Source: Isohypsibius dastychi
Taxonomy: Eukaryota > Tardigrada > Eutardigrada > Parachela > Isohypsibiidae
Assembly: GCA_034696485.1 (NCBI GenBank)
Contig: JAQIWT010000334.1
Span: 1-23,104 of the forward strand
Direction of reading: 5' to 3'
Length of the DNA stretch: 23,104 nt
The notes below the pieces were generated by a model. It did no database searches. It was not told the origin of the DNA and saw only the letters and a list, made by a program, of their open reading frames with translations. The position numbers and the translations under genes were made by a program. This document shows positions 17,239 through 23,104 of the stretch, piece after piece (within the stretch, counting starts at the first letter, position 1; every line of letters starts with the position of its first letter).

Positions 17239-19143
17239 ATGGCCGAACTCGTCAGAGTTCCAGAACATCCTGGCGTGCTAGCTCTTTTATTAAAAAAACG
17301 CATGTACCCGGTCACACCAAATGAAATTCGAAACATAATAGCACTCCAACCCCCGGAAATGCAACTCCAGTTGCGTCGAACCCTCGGCTTCGTAGCAGAG
17401 AGGTCGAGGTTTATGTCAGACTCTGCGAGTTCTGCGTCGTCAGCAGCTAATCAATCAAGCATTGATCCCCGGCGCTTAGTAGGCCTACTTCCACATCAAA
17501 AAGTTGGGGTCAACAAGATCATTCGTGAGCACAACGGGAGATGTTTAGTGGCGTTTGACATGGGCACCGGAAAGACACCAATAGCCGCGGTAGTGTGCGA
17601 TCATTACGGAGGTCTTGCTTGTTTGATTGTACAATCTGGGAAAATTAGTGATTGGGATGATCATATGCAGCGGTGGGCACGCACTTTGTGCAAGATCTCT
17701 GATCGTGATCCAAACAAAGATCCGGTCATGGTCATCCGAAAGTCGTCTGATATCTATGAAAAAGGGTTAGCACCGAGTGCAACGTCAGATTCACAACGCA
17801 GAGTGCGCAATAAGGCGAAATCAACTTCTACCACTATGGACGATGTGAGTACATTCCCAATCATGACACCCAAGCGACATGGGTCAAGTGGTGTCGCGAC
17901 GACTGAATCGCCCCAAAAGCGAACAAGGATGGTTCATAGGCAGGTAAGTCGAAAGTCACAGCCGGGGGAACTTGAGAACGTGGAAATGGACGTAGAATAT
18001 GGTGACGAGGACGATGATGACGACAATGACGATTCTGAATCTCTTTGTTCGAGGCCGCTGAAATCTCTCGATGGCATTAATGTGATTATTATTTCACACT
18101 CGTTAGTTTGTCGGGGAGTGTTAACCAAATTGCTTGACCACCACTCTTCTGAAAACCCCATACGGACACTTGTTGTCGACGAAGCGCACCACATTAAGAA
18201 TTATCACTCAAAGCTAACCCGATATGTATGGGAGCTTTCAACTCGTGCGCGGAATGTCTTGTTGCTCACCGCAACGCCACAGCCTAATCGAAACATCGAA
18301 CTGTTTGCATTATTACACGCACTTTACCCCAAGTGGTTTCCGTGCCGATTTGAATTTGCGAGACGTTACTGCAACGGGAGAATGGATCGTTTTGGACAAT
18401 GGAATGACAAGGCGTCAACTCGACGTGAGGAAATGTCAATTGTGATCGGCGCCGCGATGATTCGATGTGACAGGACCGTGGTGCTAAAGGGTCTCCCCAG
18501 GCTTCAACGAATCTACCATACAGTATCTCTACGCGAAGATGAAGAGTTTAACCGTGCATATCGCCAGGTAAAGGTTAAGTTGCAACATGCATCCTCTGAA
18601 AGTGAGCGGAATGCGTTGGTGACTCAAGCCCACATCCTGACGAGCAAGGCGAAAATATTCTGGTCTATTCCATTCATCCTGCAAATCATTCGTGAAATGC
18701 CCCGAAATCAATGTGCGCTCATCTTTTGCGAGTACCTCGACACAGTGGCCGCGATATCCCAAGAACTTTGTCGTTCTGGTGTCAAACACTGCACGATCAC
18801 GGGCGAAGTTGAAGTCAAAAAGCGAGATGAACTGGTTCGCAGAATAAGCAGTGGACAGGGTCCCGAACGTTGTGTTATTGCTACTCGAAAAACGTGCGGA
18901 GAAGGCCTAAACTTCTGTCCAGGCGTTACCCGTGTAGTGCATGCAGAGCTAGCGTTCACTTCAGCGGATATGGACCAAAGTGACACCCGTGCACATCGAT
19001 TCGGGGCACAGCAGACCATTTACAGCCATTGGCTAGTCTCACCAAACTCTTATGATGACGATATGATGGAACTAATTCAATCAAAATCTAAGTTAGCCCA
19101 ACAAACTGTTGGTAGCCATGCGGGCGTTACAAACGACGGATAA
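17239..19143 (+). CDS. SNF2-family ATPase, SMARCAL1/ZRANB3-like
   Basis: A 634-residue superfamily 2 ATPase. In order: a Q-motif-like LLPHQKVGVNKI (83-94), motif I DMGTGKT (107-113), motif II DEAH (314-317), motif III LLTATP (342-347), motif V-like TRKTCGEGLNF (549-559) and motif VI HRFGAQQ (586-592). The last is the SNF2 form of the arginine-finger motif. The phrase GRCLVAFDMGTGKT resembles fork-remodelling members such as SMARCAL1 and ZRANB3, which anneal or reverse replication forks; that role here is inferred. Between motifs Ia and II an insertion of about 110 residues (160-275) is low complexity and ends in an Asp run. The frame is open upstream to 17167, overlapping the previous gene by 17 bases. 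The ATG at 17239 avoids this and has an AAAATGG context. Co-orientation with the CCCH protein gene and proximity to the resolvase suggest a recombination or repair module. Confidence 0.88.
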   Translation: MAELVRVPEHPGVLALLLKKRMYPVTPNEIRNIIALQPPEMQLQLRRTLGFVAERSRFMSDSASSASSAANQSSIDPRRLVGLLPHQKVGVNKIIREHNGRCLVAFDMGTGKTPIAAVVCDHYGGLACLIVQSGKISDWDDHMQRWARTLCKISDRDPNKDPVMVIRKSSDIYEKGLAPSATSDSQRRVRNKAKSTSTTMDDVSTFPIMTPKRHGSSGVATTESPQKRTRMVHRQVSRKSQPGELENVEMDVEYGDEDDDDDNDDSESLCSRPLKSLDGINVIIISHSLVCRGVLTKLLDHHSSENPIRTLVVDEAHHIKNYHSKLTRYVWELSTRARNVLLLTATPQPNRNIELFALLHALYPKWFPCRFEFARRYCNGRMDRFGQWNDKASTRREEMSIVIGAAMIRCDRTVVLKGLPRLQRIYHTVSLREDEEFNRAYRQVKVKLQHASSESERNALVTQAHILTSKAKIFWSIPFILQIIREMPRNQCALIFCEYLDTVAAISQELCRSGVKHCTITGEVEVKKRDELVRRISSGQGPERCVIATRKTCGEGLNFCPGVTRVVHAELAFTSADMDQSDTRAHRFGAQQTIYSHWLVSPNSYDDDMMELIQSKSKLAQQTVGSHAGVTNDG

Positions 19144-19215
19144 GGTAATTTAGGTGGATGAATGCACTCGCTCACCCTCACACACACCTATGATCGCATA
19201 AATCCCCATATTCGC

Positions 19216-19761
19216 TCAATAATCTAGAACGACGTCGACGGGTACGGCTTGTTTGTCCCAGAAGTGTTTGGCATCTTTGAAGATGGATTTGATTCTCTTA
19301 GGTTTGAGATCCTTCACAAACTGCGATCCCACTCCCAATCTCCTAAAGTCTTCGTGAACCCAAAGATATCCAATGTTGTTTTCGGAATCGCGCGTGCAGA
19401 AAGCTGGTATGGTAGCCTCATGCTCGTTGCCACAGATGAAGTGGTTCGGTTTGTAAAGCGAACAAGGTTGTTTTGGAATGATTATCATGGCATAAAAGCG
19501 ACCTTGACGAAACCTTTCAAGTATGCTTTCCCTGTAAGACCAAAAATCGGTATCTGAGTCGTCTGACTGTTGTTGGAGTTCGCTCATGATTGCCCAAAAC
19601 TGTTCGGCGTCGGCGATAACCGTGCGACGCTCAGAACACTCAACGAGACGCTTTAGCATTCTCCGGTTAGATCGACCTCTTTCATAGTTGTCCAAGCTCA
19701 ATCTTGGTTTTGTGTCGATCTTTTGTTTCTTCCTCATTTTCACACTCTTCTTTTTATTCAT
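19216..19761 (-). CDS. GNAT-family acetyltransferase with a basic N-terminal tail
   Basis: A 181-residue protein. The C-terminal half carries GNAT motif A: strand NIGYLWVHEDF (129-139) followed directly by RRLGVGSQFVKDL. This gives the acetyl-CoA pyrophosphate-binding loop R-x-x-G-x-G at residues 140-145 and the start of the following helix. Upstream, FYAMIIIPKQPCSL and EATIPAFCTR fit the beta strands that precede motif A. The substrate is unknown. The first 45 residues are strongly basic (MNKKKSVKMRKKQK, SNRRMLKRL) and could send it to the nucleus or to nucleic acid, so a protein or histone-type target is conceivable. It is short for the family, with only a rudimentary motif B (about 155-175). 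The ATG at 19761 is the only in-frame start before the basic tail. It is divergent from the importin-like gene (150 bases) and convergent with the SNF2 gene (72 bases). Confidence 0.72.
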   Translation of the reverse strand: MNKKKSVKMRKKQKIDTKPRLSLDNYERGRSNRRMLKRLVECSERRTVIADAEQFWAIMSELQQQSDDSDTDFWSYRESILERFRQGRFYAMIIIPKQPCSLYKPNHFICGNEHEATIPAFCTRDSENNIGYLWVHEDFRRLGVGSQFVKDLKPKRIKSIFKDAKHFWDKQAVPVDVVLDY

Positions 19762-19911
19762 GTGTGATGAATTGTCTTTGTTTGTGAAGTTTACTTGTGA
19801 TCACACACGAGATTCACAAATCGAACTCGATGCGCAAACTCACATTTATAATTATTTTCAAAAGACAAAGTTTAAACAACAGAAAAATCAAATTTATTCA
19901 TCATCCTGAGA
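19762..19911. promoter_or_regulatory. Divergent promoter region with a TATA-like core
   Basis: This 150-base A+T-rich gap lies between the divergent acetyltransferase and importin-like genes. It contains TTATAATTATTTTCA near 19846-19860, about 60 bases before the importin-like ATG, followed by an A-rich leader (AAACAACAGAAAAATCAAAT). The other side has a run of CACA/AAACAAAG-type sequence on the minus strand before the acetyltransferase ATG. The TATA-like call is by eye and by position only. Confidence 0.35.
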
Positions 19912-21594
19912 ATGAATGAAAATACGCTTCTCTTGAATCCTGGTCAACAACGACCTCGCGTGACTATCGTGGGTGACAGGCGAGCCAGGTATCGTGCACA
20001 GAGGACTACTCGCTTGGCGAACGAGCGCAAAAGTGAACTGGCTTCAAGACGTGAGCTAACGTTTCGCTCAACTCAACTAAAAGATTGCTTAGACCGGTTC
20101 ATGCTCATTTCCATGTTGGATGAGTTAACGTGGATCTGCGAGAGTTTGTACAAGTTTCAACACCTTCTCAGCGGTACACTGGTTGAGTGTTTAACTGGCA
20201 TAGCGCGTATTGAAAGAAATGTAACTAAACTACAAACCGCAGCAATACATGGCATTTCTTGTGATGACCTTAGCGAGAGTCAGAGCCATGAAATACATAC
20301 CGATCATACCAAATGGATCGAACTGTCGCGGGAAATGGTGCAGAGAGAGCTTCCCGCATTATGGCATATGCTGACCCATGAGTTAAGGCAGATGCAGAAA
20401 GGCTTTAGCGAGAGTGTAGAGACTGATCTAACATGTTTGTTGGAGCGAGTAGACGTGCTGAAGGAGTTACATGCGTTCGATCAGAGACTATTTGAACTTG
20501 AATTAATGGCTGAGTTTTTGACTAAAGAGGATTTACTCGCTCGTCGTATTCGAATCATTCATGAACTTTGTAGCCTTGAATACGCCTCTTGTATACAAAA
20601 GTCTATGGTTGAATCCGGTGTGGTCTCGTCAATGGTAACTATGATCCGATCGCTTGGAGACGGCGATTTGAATACAATGCGCGAGGTGTGTTCGATTCTA
20701 CGGGTTCTAAGTGACGGTGCTCATCAACAAACACGTTACTTGGTTGACTGTGGGGTGATTCCAATCATGCTTGCTGTTACCTTGGTCGATGTAAATCGAT
20801 GGATTTTGGATGCCGATCTCGACCAAGTCAGTGAAGCATACCGAGTCGCTATTCTTTCTTGTCATTGGCTTCAAATCAAGTCTGATGCAATTTGGATTCT
20901 ATCAAACATCGTATTAGCTGACGGGGAGTATTGTCAATACATCATGACTGAGTTACCAATGAATCTGGATCGACGCCAAATACATTCAATTAATCGCTCG
21001 GCTGTCTTATCCACAGCTGGAGCGTGTCCAGGCTCATGTGGTGTTACCACAGACAATGGACTCATTTCCTATCTTTGTATGTGCATGGAGATGTCATTCG
21101 TCACACTTACAGAAGACAACGGATTGATAAAACCGTCTATAGATATACCTAGCAGTCAGAATCTAGTTGGAGGCGTTCATGAGATTGATTCGGTGATACA
21201 TAATCCATCTACAACTCAAGAATCCATACGATATACACTTATGGGTCGCGTTGCTCTCCTACTAACCAAACTTCTGACCTGCTCTCGATTTGATGCGACT
21301 GTGACATCGGGACTTCATTATCGCATTTCAAGCATCGCTATGAGGTATGTTTACACTCTTGCAACCAATAACGGTCGATTTGTTGAGTTTCTGGTCCTTA
21401 TTAACGAAATCTTGGACGATCTCGACAAGCGGATTGGCGATGAATGGTTGTTTGAGAGGTCTCGGATTACTCGCAACTTGTCCTCGATGAGAGCACCAAA
21501 TTTGATCTCCCGAGACGATGATTCCGGAATGCAGAAGACAGCTCGCCTTTTTGACGCGTTGGGGTTGTCAAGTCGAAATGTTACCTCGATGTAA
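19912..21594 (+). CDS. Importin-alpha-like armadillo-repeat protein
   Basis: A 560-residue protein resembling karyopherin alpha, the adaptor that carries nuclear-signal cargo to importin beta. The N-terminus (about 22-56; RRARYRAQRTTRLANERKSE then LASRREL) has the spaced Arg/Lys pattern of an importin-beta-binding domain. A diverged helical region follows (60-205). Residues 211-245 (RRIRIIHELCS, then SMVESGVVSSMVTMI) match armadillo repeat 1. Residues 257-291 (LSDGAHQQTRYLVDCGVIPI) match repeat 2, but lack its usual Trp and Asn. Residues 322-345 (IKSDAIWILSNIVLADGEYC) match repeat 3, with the W-x3-N pair (Trp328, Asn332) that grips cargo side chains. Later repeats are interrupted by inserts and hard to follow. 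Length is close to the cellular protein, about 520-560 residues. A changed cargo preference is likely, given the lost pair. The start at 19912 is the first ATG in frame. Confidence 0.72.
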   Translation: MNENTLLLNPGQQRPRVTIVGDRRARYRAQRTTRLANERKSELASRRELTFRSTQLKDCLDRFMLISMLDELTWICESLYKFQHLLSGTLVECLTGIARIERNVTKLQTAAIHGISCDDLSESQSHEIHTDHTKWIELSREMVQRELPALWHMLTHELRQMQKGFSESVETDLTCLLERVDVLKELHAFDQRLFELELMAEFLTKEDLLARRIRIIHELCSLEYASCIQKSMVESGVVSSMVTMIRSLGDGDLNTMREVCSILRVLSDGAHQQTRYLVDCGVIPIMLAVTLVDVNRWILDADLDQVSEAYRVAILSCHWLQIKSDAIWILSNIVLADGEYCQYIMTELPMNLDRRQIHSINRSAVLSTAGACPGSCGVTTDNGLISYLCMCMEMSFVTLTEDNGLIKPSIDIPSSQNLVGGVHEIDSVIHNPSTTQESIRYTLMGRVALLLTKLLTCSRFDATVTSGLHYRISSIAMRYVYTLATNNGRFVEFLVLINEILDDLDKRIGDEWLFERSRITRNLSSMRAPNLISRDDDSGMQKTARLFDALGLSSRNVTSM

Positions 21595-21665
21595 ATCGAT
21601 GGCTCTAAAATCATTGTAAATTTAGCGGTCGAAATACATGTACAGCATCGGTCGGTTTTTCAAGT
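21595..21665. other. Short unique gap before the repeat region
   Basis: From the stop of the importin-like gene to the first repeat unit the sequence is A+T-rich without an open frame or recognisable signal. A 17-base string straddling the stop (21586-21602) also occurs inside the gene at 20786-20802. No polyadenylation hexamer AATAAA is seen. Confidence 0.5.
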
Positions 21666-21839
21666 ACGTATAGTAAAATTGGAAGTCATAAATCGTGATT
21701 AAAAATGTCCAAAACCAGATTTTAATCTGAGTTTTCCGAATTTGAGTTTAACGTATAGTAAAAATGAAAGTCGAAAATTGTGAGAAAAAATGTCCAAAAT
21801 CAGCTTTTCATGTGGGTTTTTTGAGTTTTTTATCGAAAG
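21666..21839. repeat. Left array of about 86-base A+T-rich units
   Basis: Two units begin with CGTATAGTAAAA at 21666 and 21752, 86 bases apart. They differ in their second half: the first (type alpha) contains the near-palindrome AGATTTTAATCT at 21717-21728, and the second (type beta) contains CAGCTTTTCATGTGGG and then a T-rich run. The same two types recur in the right array, so the two-unit order is conserved. No coding potential is apparent; the short open frames are not protein-like. Confidence 0.88.
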
Positions 21840-21881
21840 GTATTGACCTCCTAGGGTTAGTAGGGTTACCCCCCCTACCCC
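21840..21881. repeat. 42-base telomere-like element, left copy
   Basis: This element directly follows a beta-type unit and is identical to 23058-23099. It contains TAGGGTTAGTAGGGTTA followed by a C-rich run, so the G-rich telomere-like side and the C-rich side can pair: GTAGGG at 21860-21865 with CCCTAC at 21873-21878 around a 7-base loop. The resemblance to TTAGGG telomere repeats is only two units long. Confidence 0.85.
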
Positions 21882-22080
21882 GAAAAATTTTTCAGGTGAC
21901 TCAACTTTATGCTTTACTAGTAAAGTACAAAAGTCAGATTTTTTTCGTCATTTTACTAGGCAAACGACCAAAAAAAGCCGAAAATTGATGTCAAAACCTA
22001 TGAAAACTCTGTTTTGGAGGGGTCAATATTTATCGTATCACTTACGAACCACTACCGTTTACGGTTTCCCTCAACTCGAA
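21882..22080. other. A+T-rich non-coding spacer with a 14-base palindrome
   Basis: No gene is visible. A perfect palindrome, CTTTACTAGTAAAG, lies at 21912-21925, and its half TTTTACTAG recurs near 21952. Sequence from about 22010 onwards looks like a badly degraded upstream copy of the following 160-base repeat. Confidence 0.6.
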
Positions 22081-22378
22081 ATTTCAGATTCCATCGAATC
22101 TCGAGGACCATGGCGGACCTTGTCTCGACCAGAAAGTCACCAGTTTGAGGTCCAAAAGTCACGTTTTAGCTGAGAGTCGCTCACTCGACTTTTTTCTACG
22201 TTATACGTTGTATAACTCGATGATCTTACGCTCGACCGAGATTTCAGATTCCGTCGAATCTCGAGGACCATGGAGGTCGAAAAAGTCAAGTGAAAATCTC
22301 CATTTTGACCTTCAGAAGCCGTGTTTTAACTGAGAGTCGAGACATTGACAGATTTCTACATTTTACGTGTATAACTGG
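22081..22378. repeat. 160-base imperfect tandem repeat with conserved hairpins
   Basis: Two copies start with ATTTCAGATTCC at 22081 and 22241, exactly 160 bases apart, and stay alignable over the length (shared blocks: TCGAATCTCGAGGACCATGG, CTGAGAGTCG, TTTCTAC, GTATAACT). Each contains a 6-base-stem hairpin AGATTC-(4)-GAATCT at 22086-22101 and 22246-22261. The loop sequence differs between copies while the arms are kept. Small open frames in this stretch are shared by-products of the repeat. Confidence 0.85.
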
Positions 22379-22799
22379 CCGTTTTATACATTTTCTAATT
22401 TCTCTGCCCTGGTTCAGCCAACTCCCCCTCGAGCTGTCCTCGCTCGTCCTCCGCTTCCCCTGTATGGCCATGTCCCCATCGCGCTCCCCTGTACGAGCCG
22501 TTCCGTCGGCTGCATCGCTTGTTTGCTCTCAGCCCTCCGTGGGAGGATATCTCGGTCCACTCTTGATGTCGCCTCGCACCACTATCCCCAGTCTTATACG
22601 TTATACCGCTAGTCACTAATGCAGCTCCCCATCCCCCTGGCCAACGCTGCCGCTATGAGATTTCTCAGTTCCATCCACAGTCCACAGTTTCTCGTACTTA
22701 ACGTCGTCGTGGTTTGTGATCTGTCTCACCATGCTGAGGAGGAACTCAAATTTCCCTTTGGCGTAATTCCCAAATATGTCGAACATCAAAGGCTGCACC
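22379..22799. other. G+C-rich island without a convincing gene
   Basis: Between about 22400 and 22660 composition shifts sharply to C-rich (CCCCTCGAGCTGTCCTCGC, CCGCTTCCCCTGTATGGCC), unlike both the repeats around it and the genes to the left. Overlapping short open frames exist on both strands, the longest 109 codons, but none has a protein-like composition or a recognisable motif. It may be a gene remnant or inserted sequence of other origin. From 22660 to 22799 composition is ordinary and no feature is seen. Confidence 0.5.
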
Positions 22800-23057
22800 T
22801 ATATATATGAAATGGAAATAAAAACAGGCGAGTAAAACTATTGAAAACCAGCTTTTCATGTGGGATTTCCGAAGTTGAGTTTAACGTATAGTGCAATTGG
22901 AAGTAACAAAATGTGAGTAGAATTGATCAAAACTAGATTTTAATCTGAGATTTTCGAAATTGAGTTTAACGTATAGTAAAATTGGAAGTAAAAAAATGTG
23001 AGAAAAAATGTCGAAAATCAGCTTTTCATGTGGATTTTTTGAGTTTTTTATCGAAAA
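22800..23057. repeat. Right array of about 85-base A+T-rich units
   Basis: Three units can be aligned, starting near 22800 (degenerate), at 22885 and at 22970, in the order beta, alpha, beta by the criteria of the left array. The alpha unit has AGATTTTAATCT at 22935-22946. The alpha-beta pair at 22885-23057 corresponds to 21666-21839 with a shift of about 1218 bases. Confidence 0.87.
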
Positions 23058-23099
23058 GTATTGACCTCCTAGGGTTAGTAGGGTTACCCCCCCTACCCC
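23058..23099. repeat. 42-base telomere-like element, right copy
   Basis: Identical over 42 bases to 21840-21881 and in the same position relative to a beta unit, 1218 bases further on. The window ends five bases later, so whether a third period follows cannot be seen. Confidence 0.88.
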
Positions 23100-23104
23100 C
23101 AAAA

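Noticed and set aside
22290-22619. 109-codon open frame in the right repeat region
   Set aside because: It begins inside the 160-base repeat, crosses the composition jump and overlaps other frames of equal quality. No motif is seen.
21666-23104. CRISPR-like array
   Set aside because: The units are contiguous 85-86-base and 160-base tandem repeats without distinct spacers, and no cas-type gene is nearby.

Overview
The window is a compact, apparently intron-free stretch of a eukaryote-associated DNA genome. Thirteen complete genes and one gene cut by the left edge lie on both strands, mostly 35-240 bases apart, and fill about 1-21594. The last 1.5 kb is repetitive and has no convincing gene. 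Gene content, rather than any capsid or polymerase, points to a large DNA virus or a viral segment integrated in a eukaryotic genome. There is a RuvC-fold Holliday-junction resolvase of the poxvirus A22/fungal Cce1 type, a SNF2-family fork-remodelling-type ATPase, a small GNAT acetyltransferase and an importin-alpha-like armadillo protein. Around them sit many large proteins without recognisable relatives. No major capsid protein, DNA polymerase, packaging ATPase or RNA polymerase gene is seen, so the lineage cannot be fixed and a compact eukaryotic genome is not excluded.

Layout. 1-181 (-): N-terminus of an unknown gene. 404-4120 (-): a 1238-residue protein with helical TPR-like repeats, a GOLD-like beta domain and a duplicated C-terminal segment. 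4273-5304 (+): a seven-transmembrane protein. 5459-6154 (+), 6359-7522 (-) and 7644-8252 (-): three unknown soluble proteins. 8333-13138 (+): three closely spaced same-strand genes, encoding a proline/glycine-rich protein, a long coiled-coil protein with an Ala/Glu repeat, and a multi-pass membrane protein. 13179-14141 (-): the resolvase. 14382-17183 and 17239-19143 (+): a large protein ending in a CCCH zinc finger, then the SNF2 ATPase. 19216-19761 (-): the acetyltransferase. 19912-21594 (+): the importin-alpha-like protein.

Working together (inference). The right half looks like a nuclear DNA-processing locus: junction cleavage, fork or branch remodelling, a possible nucleic-acid-binding zinc-finger partner, a possible acetyltransferase with a basic tail, and a nuclear-import adaptor. 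The left half holds membrane and scaffold-like proteins, including a 7TM protein and a GOLD-domain protein that may act at host membranes.

Right end. From 21666 an A+T-rich array of about 86-base units leads into a 42-base element with telomere-like TAGGGTTA motifs. A 160-base tandem repeat with conserved small hairpins follows, then a G+C-rich island, then the first array and the 42-base element again 1218 bases further on. This looks like one full period of a larger repeat that continues past the edge, possibly a genome terminus or a host satellite junction.
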